Origin: Candidatus Omnitrophica bacterium 4484_49
Lineage (GTDB): Bacteria > Omnitrophota > Gorgyraeia > Kaelpiales > Kaelpiaceae
Assembly (NCBI GenBank): GCA_002085265.1
Contig: NATI01000003.1
Coordinates: 1-22,034 of the forward strand
DNA length: 22,034 nucleotides
Reading direction: 5' to 3'
The first letter of the stretch is position 1. Each line of letters opens with the position of its first letter. Below, piece by piece: positions 1-8,563 of this stretch. Position numbers and translations under genes: made by a program. Under the pieces are notes generated by a model. That model saw only the letters and a program-made list of their open reading frames with translations. It ran no database searches and was not told where the DNA came from.

Positions 1-46
1 GTGTTTCTTCTTTCTTGAAATAATAGAGCCGAAATTCTGTATTCAC

Positions 47-75
47 TTGCTTTTTATCAATTCCAGTTATATAAT
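47..75 (+). promoter_or_regulatory. Putative sigma-70-type promoter for the first operon
   Basis: A TTGCTT (47-52) and a perfect TATAAT (70-75) are separated by 17 bases, the optimal spacing. The expected transcription start is near base 82, only about three bases before the ATG at 85. There is no Shine-Dalgarno before that ATG, so the transcript is probably leaderless. The first 46 bases of the window show no recognisable feature. This is pattern-based; no transcript data are available. Confidence 0.55.
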
Positions 76-84
76 AAATAAGTA

Positions 85-741
85 ATGAAAAAATATATTT
101 CTTTCACTCTTTTATGTTTATTGGTGGTTATAAACACAGGAGCCCAACCAGTAAATATCGGAATGAGCAAAAGCGATGTTAAAAAGATTTTGGGAGAACC
201 TGATCTGGTCACGACCAGAGAGGATTTGCAGATGTTGATATCACCTAAGCCTGTAGATATGAATCGGTATGAGTTTAAGTATGAGTTCTGGATTTACTAT
301 CGCCTCCCCAAAGACAGGAAGTACTGGGGGTATGTGGATTTTGACAAGGAAGGGAAGGTCAGCGACTATTTGATACATAGTGCGGGAGAGAAAGTTCAAT
401 ACCTCTCCCGCACGAAAGTTCCAGAGTTAGATGTCTACAAGAAAATAGGAAAATTTACGGGAGAGGATTGGAATTTGATGCCTGATAAGAGTAAATTACT
501 TTTGGTTGTTGATATTATTGATAATTTTCGGACAAAAGGGGTGATATTGAGGAAAAGCCCTTTATATTATCTGGAGGAACTGGATTCGTTTTTTAAAGAT
601 CCCGGGCATTCTAAATTTACAGTTATAAATACGTTGTACTGTTTTGCAGTTTTAAATAAAGATTGGGATGATGGCTGTGATCAGAATGCCAGGATAAGAA
701 AATTGCTTCCCTCTGACCTCTGGGAGGAATTTACAAAATGA
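85..741 (+). CDS. Exported SmpA/OmlA (BamE-like) domain protein
   Basis: A 218-residue protein whose first ~20 residues look like a type I signal peptide: MKKY, then a hydrophobic stretch ending near NTGA-QP. No Cys sits in a lipobox position, so it is probably soluble in the periplasm rather than a lipoprotein. Residues ~25-40 carry the pattern IGMSKSDVKKILGEPD, typical of the SmpA/OmlA/BamE fold (G-M-x-x-x-x-V-x-x-x-L-G-x-P). A YWGYVDFDKEGKV strand follows, as in that fold. The C-terminal ~100 residues are not recognised. BamE itself is a lipoprotein of the outer-membrane assembly complex, but this protein is longer and lacks the lipid anchor, so a BamE role should not be assumed. It overlaps the next gene by four bases (ATGA), which suggests translational coupling. 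The ATG at 85 is the only sensible start ahead of the signal peptide. Confidence 0.6.
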   Translation: MKKYISFTLLCLLVVINTGAQPVNIGMSKSDVKKILGEPDLVTTREDLQMLISPKPVDMNRYEFKYEFWIYYRLPKDRKYWGYVDFDKEGKVSDYLIHSAGEKVQYLSRTKVPELDVYKKIGKFTGEDWNLMPDKSKLLLVVDIIDNFRTKGVILRKSPLYYLEELDSFFKDPGHSKFTVINTLYCFAVLNKDWDDGCDQNARIRKLLPSDLWEEFTK

Positions 742-1259
742 TACCTCAGGATATCAGGGAGTTTATTAAAAGTTTCTCTTATGGATTTCTGGGAACAGCA
801 GATCTTGCTGGCAAGCCCAATATTTCAATTAAAGGCATCGTTGATGTGGATAAAGATCGGTTGTACTTTTTTGATCTGTTTAAGGCCAAGACCAGGAAGA
901 ATCTGGAGAAAAATTCCAGGATATCTTTTTTCGTTATCGATTGGGATAATTTTATCGGTTATCAGTTGAAAGGAAGAGCGAAGATTATGGATAAAGGTGA
1001 GGTTCTGGAGAAATATATGAATATATGGGAAAATAAAAGAAAAGATTTGATAATTTCCAGAATTTTGGATAATATAAAAAATGAGAAGCTTAAAAAGGCA
1101 CATTACTTCTCGTTGCTTAAACCCCAATATTTAATAATAATGGATGTGGAGGAAATATACGACCTTGTGGAGCCAATTAAAGTTCTGGTGAAGAGTAAAC
1201 TTGACAGAGTGGATGTTGAGGAATATATTACTGACACAGGTTCAGGGATGGAGGGATGA
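738..1259 (+). CDS. Pyridoxamine 5'-phosphate oxidase-like FMN-binding split-barrel protein
   Basis: A 173-residue protein with the pattern of the PPOX/flavin-binding split barrel. It opens with a helix (DIREFIKSF) and a strand YGFLGTADLAGKPNIS, then IKGIVDVDKDRLYFFD, a KTRKNLEKNSRISFFVID segment and GYQLKGRAKIMDKG. This order (FLGTxxxxGxPxxSxK, then KTRxNLxxNxxVxxxVxD) is common in small FMN- or F420-binding proteins of unknown substrate. It is shorter than PdxH and lacks its C-terminal substrate-binding motif, so true pyridoxamine phosphate oxidase activity is unlikely. It overlaps the upstream gene by four bases and ends just before rpsO. The bases GGAGGG at its 3' end serve rpsO as the ribosome binding site. 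The family call is solid; the substrate is unknown. Confidence 0.75.
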   Translation: MIPQDIREFIKSFSYGFLGTADLAGKPNISIKGIVDVDKDRLYFFDLFKAKTRKNLEKNSRISFFVIDWDNFIGYQLKGRAKIMDKGEVLEKYMNIWENKRKDLIISRILDNIKNEKLKKAHYFSLLKPQYLIIMDVEEIYDLVEPIKVLVKSKLDRVDVEEYITDTGSGMEG

Positions 1260-1264
1260 ATAAG

Positions 1265-1519
1265 ATGGAGAAGACCAAGATTATCGAGGAGTTTAAGTTG
1301 CATGAGGATGATACTGGTTCACCGGAAGTACAAATAGCCATCCTCACACACAAAATTAACCGCCTCACAGAACACCTTAAGATTCACAAAAAAGACCATC
1401 ATTCCCGGAGGGGACTCCTGATGATGGTAAGTAAAAGGAAAAGGCTTCTGGATTACTTAAAGAGAAAAGATGAAAGGCGGTATCTGGAACTTATCCAGAA
1501 ACTCAATCTCCGCAAATAA
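1265..1519 (+). CDS. rpsO: 30S ribosomal protein S15
   Basis: S15 binds the central domain of 16S rRNA early in 30S assembly. The 84-residue product carries the family signatures DDTGSPEVQIAILTHKIN, HKKDHHSRRGLL and RKRLLDYLKRKDERRY, and is the usual length (about 85-89). An in-frame ATG at 1256 would add MNK, but the GGAGGG at 1250-1255 directly abuts that ATG. It lies nine bases from the ATG at 1265, so 1265 is chosen. The gene is followed after only 12 bases by pnp, the classic rpsO-pnp pair. In E. coli an RNase III hairpin sits between these genes; here there is no room for one. Confidence 0.95.
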   Translation: MEKTKIIEEFKLHEDDTGSPEVQIAILTHKINRLTEHLKIHKKDHHSRRGLLMMVSKRKRLLDYLKRKDERRYLELIQKLNLRK

Positions 1520-1531
1520 ATTTTCTATTTT

Positions 1532-3715
1532 ATGCTTATGAATACGCAGGAGGTAAAATTAAAAATTGGAGAACGGGAATTGTGTCTCACTACTGGGGAG
1601 ATGGCCAAACAGGCAAATGGTGCAGTTCTTGTCCGTTATGGGGAGACCATAGTCCTGGTAACGGCTGTTATGTCCCAGGAACCGAAGGAAGATGTCGATT
1701 TTTTTCCTCTCACTGTGGAATATCAGGAACGGACTTATGCCGCGGGCAAAATTCCAGGAGGATTTTTTAAACGTGAGGGTAGACCTACAGAGAAAGAAAT
1801 TCTTACAGCCAGGTTGACTGACCGTCCTATAAGACCTCTTTTCCCTACTGGACTCAGGAACGAAATTCAGATTATATCAATAGTCCTTTCCAGCGATGGA
1901 GAATATGACCCTGATGTCCTTTCAGTTATTGGAGCTTCAGCAGCTTTGCATATTTCTGATATACCATTCCAGGGGCCAGTGGGAGCGGTGAAAATGGGTT
2001 ATATCAATGGGGAGTTGGTATTGAATCCCACCTATCATCAACTGGAAGAATCTATTTTCACATTAGTTGTGGCCGGGACCAGAAATGGGATAATAATGAT
2101 TGAAACCGAAGCCAGAGAGGTTTCGGAGGAGATATACCTTTCTGCTCTGGAGTCAGGATATAAATCATTGCTTCCCATTATAGAACTTCAAGAGGAATTG
2201 AGGGCAAAGTGTGGAAAACAGAAGAGAAAAGTAGAGCTTTTTGAGTTAAATCCCCAGCTGATGGAGAGCATAAAGAAGGATGTTTTACACAGAGTTCAGG
2301 AGATAAACCTTATGACATCTAAGGAAGAGAGAATAGAGGCTATGGAAATTCTCTGTAAACAACTCAGTGAAAAATACAGTGAGGAGTACAGTCCGGAAGA
2401 GATTAAACAGGCCTTGCATGAGGTTCAGAAAGAGGAAGTTAGGAAATATACTATTCACAATAAGAGAAGAGTGGATGGTAGAGAATTTGGTGAATTGAGA
2501 CCTATAAGCTGTAAGGTGGGTGTTTTACCCCGCACACATGGTTCAGCACTGTTCACCAGAGGCCAGACGCAGAGTTTGGCGGTGACTACGCTTGGTACGC
2601 CTGCTGATGAGCAGATGATTGAGGCCTTGGAAGGGGAAATGTTCAAAAAGTTTATGGTCCATTATAATTTTCCACCTTTCAGTGTGGGGGAAATCAAACC
2701 CCTTCGAGGTCCGGGTAGAAGAGAGATCGGACACGGTGCTCTGGCTGAGAAGGCTCTGAGGGCAGTAATGCCATCGGAGGAGGAGTTCCCCTATACTGTG
2801 CGAGTGGTCTCGGATATTCTGGAATCCAATGGTTCTTCTTCCATGGCTACGGTATGTGGAGGTTCCCTTTCTCTTATGGACGCCGGTGTACCTGTGAAAG
2901 CTTCCGTAGCTGGAGTTGCTTTGGGGCTATTTAAAGAGAGCAGTGAGGAAATTCTTCTTATGGATATAGCAGGGCTTGAAGATCACTATGGAGATATGGA
3001 TTTTAAAATTGCAGGTACTAGAAATGGTATAACTGCTGTTCAATTGGACCTCAAGATAGATGGAATAAGTCTGGATTTAATTTCTCAAGCACTGAAGATG
3101 GCAAGAGAAGCTCGATATCAGATTCTGGACATTATGGAGGCTGTGATTGATAAACCACGGGGTACAATTTCTCCTTATGCGCCTAGAATAACCACCTTGC
3201 AGTTACCACCGGAAAAAATAGCGTTGATAATTGGTCCTGGAGGAAGGATGATAAGGAAGTTGATAAATGAGACGGGAGCTAAATTCGACATTGAGGAGGA
3301 CGGACAGGTTCATATTTCTGCTGATAATGAGGATTCATTGAATAAGGCTATCTCTGCAGTTAACAATTTAATTCGTGATGTGGAGGTGGGTGAGATTTAT
3401 GATGGTAAGATAACCCGGGTGACAAATTTTGGGGCTTTCTGTGAGGTCCTCCCCGGTAAAGAAGGATTGATTCACATTTCAGAGATTTCTAACAGATATG
3501 TATCCGCTGTGGAGGATTTTGTTAAGGTGGGAGACGAGGTAAAGGTAAAGGTCATTGGTATAGATGATTTAGGTAGAATACAATTGAGTTTGAAGCAGGC
3601 CCAGGAATCGCAGGAGCAGAATGGAGGTCAGAATCTCAGGAGTTCAACTTCTTCATCTCCACCGTTCTCTACTAAAAGAAAAAGAAATCACCCTCGAAAT
3701 TTTAGAAAGAGATGA
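1532..3715 (+). CDS. pnp: Polyribonucleotide nucleotidyltransferase (PNPase)
   Basis: PNPase degrades RNA from the 3' end using phosphate and can add nucleotides in reverse. The 727-residue protein has the complete domain order. The first RNase PH domain includes FFKREGRPTEKEIL and RLTDRPIRPLFP, followed by an all-alpha linker. The second RNase PH domain has RTHGSALFTRGQTQSL, GPGRREIGHGALAEKAL, SSSMATVCGGSLSLMDAG and the catalytic-region GDMDFKIAGTRNG. A KH domain (~560-618, IIGPGGRMIRKL) and an S1 domain (~619-692, GKITRVTNFGAFCEVLPG) come next, then a Ser-rich, basic tail of about 35 residues. The start is uncertain: ATGs at 1532 and 1538 both lack an upstream Shine-Dalgarno, while an AGGAGGT lies inside codons at 1548-1554. 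It overlaps the next gene by four bases. Confidence 0.97.
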   Translation: MLMNTQEVKLKIGERELCLTTGEMAKQANGAVLVRYGETIVLVTAVMSQEPKEDVDFFPLTVEYQERTYAAGKIPGGFFKREGRPTEKEILTARLTDRPIRPLFPTGLRNEIQIISIVLSSDGEYDPDVLSVIGASAALHISDIPFQGPVGAVKMGYINGELVLNPTYHQLEESIFTLVVAGTRNGIIMIETEAREVSEEIYLSALESGYKSLLPIIELQEELRAKCGKQKRKVELFELNPQLMESIKKDVLHRVQEINLMTSKEERIEAMEILCKQLSEKYSEEYSPEEIKQALHEVQKEEVRKYTIHNKRRVDGREFGELRPISCKVGVLPRTHGSALFTRGQTQSLAVTTLGTPADEQMIEALEGEMFKKFMVHYNFPPFSVGEIKPLRGPGRREIGHGALAEKALRAVMPSEEEFPYTVRVVSDILESNGSSSMATVCGGSLSLMDAGVPVKASVAGVALGLFKESSEEILLMDIAGLEDHYGDMDFKIAGTRNGITAVQLDLKIDGISLDLISQALKMAREARYQILDIMEAVIDKPRGTISPYAPRITTLQLPPEKIALIIGPGGRMIRKLINETGAKFDIEEDGQVHISADNEDSLNKAISAVNNLIRDVEVGEIYDGKITRVTNFGAFCEVLPGKEGLIHISEISNRYVSAVEDFVKVGDEVKVKVIGIDDLGRIQLSLKQAQESQEQNGGQNLRSSTSSSPPFSTKRKRNHPRNFRKR

Positions 3716-5922
3716 AGAGGGAGGTAATATCTCTTCTTTTATTAGCACTGGCATTATATATTTCTGTTGCCATCATATTGTTTTCGCCTCAAACTTATCC
3801 AGCATTACGTTCAGTTTCACACCCTGCTGGATTTAAAAACCTCACTACTTATTTCGGTTATCATTTCCGGCTATATCTGGGGTGGTTAAGTCTTATTATT
3901 CCGGGATTAATTCTTTACTGGATATTTCTGTTTTATTTCTTTCAGTATCCTCAGTCCAGATATAAATTCAAATTTTTTTTTGCATTGATATTTATCCTGG
4001 CGATGACCGGGCTGGGTGCTCTTATATTCTGGCCTCATACCAGGGTTGTTTATATATTGGGAGGGGTGACAGCATTTTTTATCGGGGATATCGTTCTTAG
4101 ATATTTTGGCCGTATAGGTGGTATAATTCTGCTCTCCACGGTGACATTAATCTCGGCGATACTGGTTACAGATTTACCTTTATTCAGTTATGTTCTGAAA
4201 CTGGCGAAATTATCCCTTCAGGGAGTATTTTCAATTTTCAAACTTGCAATGACAAGGATTAAAGTCAAAATAAAGGATAAAAAGAGCATAAAAACATCCT
4301 ATCGCAAAGTAATTGTTAAAGAAAAAGGTGGGGAAAAGATACCTGAAGTTTCCGCACTGCCGAGAGATAAGGGTAAAGTTCAAGTATCTCCCGGGCCTGA
4401 GAGGGTGGTGAAATCTCCGGCAGAAGAGAAGCAAGAGAAAGCTGTAAAACCTAGGAAAGTTGAGGGATATACTCTACCCTCGGTAGATTTGCTAAATTCA
4501 TCTGGTAAAGTCCGGGATGTGGGATCAAAAGAAGATTTGCATTCCCGAGCACAATTATTGGAAGATACCTTGCGGGATTTCGGGATCGAGGCCCGTGTTG
4601 TAGATATAGAGAAAGGTCCGGTAATTACCCGTTATGAACTGCAGCCTGCACCGGGTGTAAAAGTCCAGTGGATTGCCTCCCTGGCAGAAGATATCGCTCT
4701 GGTAATGAAGAGTTATAACGTCCATGTAAGTGTAATTCCAGGTAGGGGTACAGTGGGAGTGGAAGTTCCCAACACTTCAGTTTCTACTGTTTATCTCAGA
4801 GAGATAATAGCTTCTCAGGAATTCCAAGGCAGTAAATCTCTGCTTACACTTGCTCTCGGCAAGAAGGTATCGGGAGAACCTCTGGTCAGCGATTTGGGGG
4901 GAATGCCTCATCTCCTGATTGCCGGTGCAACTGGTTCTGGGAAAACAGTTTGTATAAATGCACTCATTCTGAGTTTGCTATATAAGGCGACTCCTGAGGA
5001 GTTACGTCTGATACTCATCGATCCCAAGATGGTGGAGCTTTCTTCTTTTAATGATTTACCTCATCTCGTGGTGCCTGTAATCCATGAACCTAATATGGCA
5101 GTTAATGTTTTAGACTGGGCGGTAGGAGAAATGGAAAATCGTTATCGCCTGCTTTCCAAAGCCGGGGTTCGGAATATAGATGTTTATAATCAAAAAAAAG
5201 ATAAGGAACCCGACCTCCCTCGGTTTTTACCCTATCTGGTAATTATAATTGATGAACTTGCCGATCTCATGCTTATTGCTTCCAAGGAGATAGAATCTCA
5301 TATCGCCAGGCTTGCTCAACTTTCCCGGGCCGTTGGTATACATATGATCCTGGCCACTCAGAGGCCATCAGTAGATGTAATTACGGGAGTGATAAAGGCA
5401 AATTTTCCATCGCGGATTTCATTTAAAGTCGCTTCCAAAGTAGATTCCAGAACAGTTCTGGATATGAATGGAGCTGATAAGTTATTGGGTAGAGGAGACA
5501 TGCTATTTATCCCTCCAGGAGGGTCAAAGCCCATTCGGGCTCAGGGGAGCCTCGTAACTGACGAGGAGATACATAGGGTGGTGGAGTTTATAAAACAGCA
5601 GAGACAACCGGTTTATGATGAAAGCATACTGGAATATGAAGAGAAGGAAGGCTCATTCAGATCCCATATGAAGAGAGATAAACTTTACGATGAAGCGGTG
5701 AATGTAGTTCTTCAGACCGGTCAGGCTTCGGTATCCATTTTGCAGAGGCGATTGGGAATCGGATATACCCGGGCGGCAAGGTTGATAGATATGATGGAAG
5801 AAGATGGAATTGTTGGTCCCTATCAGGGGTCCAAACCTAGGGAGATTCTGATTGACAGGGAAGAATATTTGAAAAAAATGAGTGGAATTGCTCCTGAGGA
5901 GGAAGTGGAAGAAGATGTCTGA
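3712..5922 (+). CDS. ftsK: FtsK/SpoIIIE-type DNA translocase
   Basis: A septum-anchored motor that pumps chromosomal DNA and aligns the terminus for dimer resolution during division. At 736 residues it is a compact version. Four to five hydrophobic helices occupy residues ~5-25, 57-78, 87-107, 111-131 and 136-158, followed by a charged linker (~180-255). The alpha/beta motor domain has Walker A GATGSGKT (405-412) and Walker B LVIIIDELAD (509-518), with LATQRPSVDVITG after it. The C-terminal gamma winged helix (~655-715; YDEAVNVVLQTGQASVSILQRR, GYTRAARLIDMMEEDGIVG) is intact, so recognition of polar KOPS-like sequences is expected. There is no long Pro/Gln linker as in E. coli FtsK. The ATG overlaps the pnp stop codon, and rodZ overlaps its 3' end by eight bases. 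Confidence 0.95.
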   Translation: MKREVISLLLLALALYISVAIILFSPQTYPALRSVSHPAGFKNLTTYFGYHFRLYLGWLSLIIPGLILYWIFLFYFFQYPQSRYKFKFFFALIFILAMTGLGALIFWPHTRVVYILGGVTAFFIGDIVLRYFGRIGGIILLSTVTLISAILVTDLPLFSYVLKLAKLSLQGVFSIFKLAMTRIKVKIKDKKSIKTSYRKVIVKEKGGEKIPEVSALPRDKGKVQVSPGPERVVKSPAEEKQEKAVKPRKVEGYTLPSVDLLNSSGKVRDVGSKEDLHSRAQLLEDTLRDFGIEARVVDIEKGPVITRYELQPAPGVKVQWIASLAEDIALVMKSYNVHVSVIPGRGTVGVEVPNTSVSTVYLREIIASQEFQGSKSLLTLALGKKVSGEPLVSDLGGMPHLLIAGATGSGKTVCINALILSLLYKATPEELRLILIDPKMVELSSFNDLPHLVVPVIHEPNMAVNVLDWAVGEMENRYRLLSKAGVRNIDVYNQKKDKEPDLPRFLPYLVIIIDELADLMLIASKEIESHIARLAQLSRAVGIHMILATQRPSVDVITGVIKANFPSRISFKVASKVDSRTVLDMNGADKLLGRGDMLFIPPGGSKPIRAQGSLVTDEEIHRVVEFIKQQRQPVYDESILEYEEKEGSFRSHMKRDKLYDEAVNVVLQTGQASVSILQRRLGIGYTRAARLIDMMEEDGIVGPYQGSKPREILIDREEYLKKMSGIAPEEEVEEDV

Positions 5923-6691
5923 CGTCGGGAAAAAGTTAAGGCAAAAGAGGGAAGAATTAGGATACGAATATGACTATATCTTTCAAAAGACGAAAATACG
6001 CCCGGGAATTCTCAAGGCACTGGAGGAGGACGATTTTAAGTATTTTTCTTCGGAGATATATTTTAAAAGTTTTCTCAAGAAATACGCCCGATTTTTAAAT
6101 CTGGATTTTGAAGACCTCTTACGGGAACTTGATCTGTCTGAAATTGCAGAAAGGAAGTCTTCGCATCTCCCTCCTTCAGTTACCCCATCACTATTAAGGT
6201 TTTCGGATAAACTTTATCTGGGATTTAAATTTTTGGTTTTGTTGGTTATCGTGGTGGGATCGATTTACCTGTTATTTGCCGGTATTAACAAAATCTCTTC
6301 TAAACTGGTTTCCTATAAGAAACCGCATCCTCCATCTGTGGAGACCGTGAGAATTTCTCAGGAGGAGACAAGTTCTCCTGTGGCTGCGCCTGTTCTCCCT
6401 CCATCTGAGGTCAAGTCTCCTCAGACTTCTTCACTAACGGAACCTCTGACACTTACACTTTCTGCCATTGAAGATTGCTGGGTGCAGTTGCGGGCTGACG
6501 GGGAAAAAATCTATGAGGGGATTTTAAAGAAAGGCCAGAAGGAAAGCTGGAAGGCAAATAAGGAATTTGAACTCTGGGTGGGGGCTGCCTCTCGTCTTAA
6601 AGTTTACTTAAATGGGAAAGATTTAGGATCTCTGGGTAGGGGGGTAATAAAGGGTATAAAGATTGATTCCCGGGGGCTGAAGTTACCTTAG
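5915..6691 (+). CDS. rodZ: RodZ-like membrane protein with N-terminal helix-turn-helix and C-terminal DUF4115 domain
   Basis: A 258-residue protein. Residues ~1-70 form a Xre-like helix-turn-helix of the HTH_25 type (GKKLRQKREELGY, IRPGILKALEEDDF, YFKSFLKKYARFLNLD). One membrane helix lies at ~103-124. A Pro/Ser-rich linker follows, and residues ~176-250 look like DUF4115 (SAIEDCWVQLRADGEKIYEG, then WKANKEFELWVGAASRLKVYLNG). In rod-shaped bacteria such proteins anchor MreB and help cell elongation. An upstream in-frame GTG at 5882 is rejected: the GGAGGAAG just before 5915 supports the ATG, and the protein then begins where family members do. It overlaps ftsK by eight bases. No mreB is visible in the window, so the MreB partnership is inferred from the family only. 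Confidence 0.85.
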   Translation: MSDVGKKLRQKREELGYEYDYIFQKTKIRPGILKALEEDDFKYFSSEIYFKSFLKKYARFLNLDFEDLLRELDLSEIAERKSSHLPPSVTPSLLRFSDKLYLGFKFLVLLVIVVGSIYLLFAGINKISSKLVSYKKPHPPSVETVRISQEETSSPVAAPVLPPSEVKSPQTSSLTEPLTLTLSAIEDCWVQLRADGEKIYEGILKKGQKESWKANKEFELWVGAASRLKVYLNGKDLGSLGRGVIKGIKIDSRGLKLP

Positions 6692-6696
6692 AGTCA

Positions 6697-8013
6697 ATGT
6701 CCAGTTTCAGTATTATAAGTTTGGGGTGTCCCAGGAATCTTGTTGATTCTGAGTATATAATAAATAAATTAGTTGCCGATGGTTTTCGTTTTAAAGAGGA
6801 TGTTCAGAAGGTGGATATAGTCATAATCAATACTTGTGGGTTTATAAAAGAAGCGAAGGAGGAAGCGATAGATGTTATTCTGGATGTGGTTGAACTTAAA
6901 AAAGATGGAAAAGTTAAAAAGATTATAGTGGGAGGATGTCTTTGTGAGAGATACGGAGAAGAATTGGCTGCGGAGATTCCCGAAGTGGATGCCATACTTG
7001 GGATTAATTGGGACGAAATCTCAATAATAGTAAGAAGTCTCGAGAAAGGAAAAATCCTCAGATTGAGAAAAGAAAAAAAATTGCTGCCCTTTTTATCTTA
7101 TAGAAGAGTTCATCTTACTCCATTCCATTACACTTATCTGAAGATTTCCGAAGGTTGCTCTAATCGTTGCAGTTATTGTGCGATTTACAACATTAAAGGG
7201 AAGCACAGGAGTAAAGATATGGATACCATTTTAAAGGAAGCAAAACTTGCTATTAACCGGGGTGTGAAGGAGATAAATATCATTGCCCAGGACTCCACCT
7301 CTTATGGTATTGACCTCTATGGACGACCTAAACTTTCAGAACTGTTAAAGAAAATATGTCGCTTGAGAGGAGAATTCTGGGTAAGGGTGTTGTATATGCA
7401 TCCCGCAAGAATTGACGAAATGTTGATAGATTGTTTCCGGCATCTCTCCAAGCTATGTAAGTATATTGATTTACCTATTCAGCATATAAATGATAGAATT
7501 CTTAAAATGATGAATCGCAAGACTCGCAAGTCTCAGATAATTAAACTTATAGAGAAGTTACGAAAGGAAATTCCCGATATCTGTCTGCGGACTACAGTAA
7601 TTGTGGGATTCCCAGGAGAAGGTGAAGGTGAGTTTAAAGAACTTCTAAATTTTATTCAGGAGGTGAAGTTTGAACGTCTGGGTTGTTTCATCTATTCCCG
7701 GGAAGAAGGAACTCCTGCTTACGATTTGAAACCGCAGATTCCGCAGAAGGAAAAACAGGCCAGATTTGATATAATTATGAAAACTCAGCAAAAGATTGCC
7801 CTTGAGGTTAATTCCAGGTTTACGGGAAAAGAGTACAAAGTACTTGTAGATGAGGAGACAGATGATTTTTATATCGGAAGGGCTTATTTTGATGCTCCCG
7901 AAGTCGATGGGGTAATATATATGGAGAAGAACAGAATGGTTGAGGTGGGAAAATTTGTTAATGCTCGGATAACTTCCAGTATAGAATATGACCTTTTTGC
8001 AGAGATTACCTAA
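6697..8013 (+). CDS. rimO: Ribosomal protein S12 methylthiotransferase RimO
   Basis: A radical-SAM enzyme that adds a methylthio group to an aspartate of ribosomal protein S12. The 438 residues show the UPF0004 domain with three cluster cysteines, C11 (SLGCPRNLVDSE), C47 (NTCGF) and C81 (GGCLCERYGEEL). The radical-SAM motif C154-x3-C158-x2-C161 (SEGCSNRCSYC) follows, as do IAQDSTSYGIDLYG, HPARI, YIDLPIQHIND and RTTVIVGFPGE. A C-terminal TRAM-like domain covers ~370-435. SLGCPRNLVDSE and IAQDSTSYG separate RimO from the tRNA enzyme MiaB. The start has no strong ribosome site and lies five bases after rodZ, suggesting coupling. The 3' end overlaps pgsA by 26 bases. Confidence 0.95.
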   Translation: MSSFSIISLGCPRNLVDSEYIINKLVADGFRFKEDVQKVDIVIINTCGFIKEAKEEAIDVILDVVELKKDGKVKKIIVGGCLCERYGEELAAEIPEVDAILGINWDEISIIVRSLEKGKILRLRKEKKLLPFLSYRRVHLTPFHYTYLKISEGCSNRCSYCAIYNIKGKHRSKDMDTILKEAKLAINRGVKEINIIAQDSTSYGIDLYGRPKLSELLKKICRLRGEFWVRVLYMHPARIDEMLIDCFRHLSKLCKYIDLPIQHINDRILKMMNRKTRKSQIIKLIEKLRKEIPDICLRTTVIVGFPGEGEGEFKELLNFIQEVKFERLGCFIYSREEGTPAYDLKPQIPQKEKQARFDIIMKTQQKIALEVNSRFTGKEYKVLVDEETDDFYIGRAYFDAPEVDGVIYMEKNRMVEVGKFVNARITSSIEYDLFAEIT

Positions 8014-8563
8014 TATTTTGAGTTTATCCCGAATTCTGCTGGCAGCCTTTTTTGTGATATTTTTCTTTCTGCCTTGGGATTATTCCAAAACAGCTTCCTT
8101 TCTGATATTCATCCTGGCAAGTATAACCGATTATCTCGACGGTAAGATCGCCAGAAAGATAGGCGGTGTTTCCAAACTGGGAATATTTCTTGACCCTCTG
8201 GCGGATAAAATTTTGATTTTAGGTGCCTTCGTATGTTTTGTGGATCTGAAGATTATACCTGCCTGGATGGTGATTGTAATTCTCGCCAGAGAATTTTTAA
8301 TCACCGGGATGAGAATATATGGGTTAACTATAGGGGAACATTTTCCCGCCGTTAGAATTGCCAAGCATAAAACAATATCACAGATTGTTTCTGTATATTT
8401 TATTTTGAGCTATTTGGTACTTAAAGAATGGGGGATAATAGCCTCTCTTAATTTTCATTTTCAAACTGCCATTTTAGGATTTATGTATCTGACAGTGTTT
8501 TTCACAATCGTTTCCGGGATAAGTTATGTCTACCATAATAGAGAGTTATTCTATAGAAGGTAA
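7988..8563 (+). CDS. pgsA: CDP-diacylglycerol--glycerol-3-phosphate 3-phosphatidyltransferase
   Basis: Makes phosphatidylglycerol phosphate from CDP-diacylglycerol and glycerol-3-phosphate at the inner membrane. The 191-residue protein has the full CDP-alcohol phosphotransferase motif: D48-x2-D51-G52-x2-A55-R56-x8-G65-x3-D69-x3-D73 (from DYLDGKIAR to FLDPLADK). It begins with the typical LPNILSLSRI segment, and several hydrophobic helices span the rest. LAREFLITGMRIYG after the motif is typical of PgsA rather than cardiolipin or phosphatidylserine synthases. The ATG at 7988 lies within the end of rimO (26-base overlap). A TTG at 7997 is a possible alternative. The downstream gene begins before this one ends. 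Confidence 0.92.
   Translation: MTFLQRLPNILSLSRILLAAFFVIFFFLPWDYSKTASFLIFILASITDYLDGKIARKIGGVSKLGIFLDPLADKILILGAFVCFVDLKIIPAWMVIVILAREFLITGMRIYGLTIGEHFPAVRIAKHKTISQIVSVYFILSYLVLKEWGIIASLNFHFQTAILGFMYLTVFFTIVSGISYVYHNRELFYRR

Noticed and set aside
5882..5914. GTG start giving rodZ 11 extra residues
   Set aside because: The GGAGGAAG before the ATG at 5915 and the family N terminus both favour the later start.
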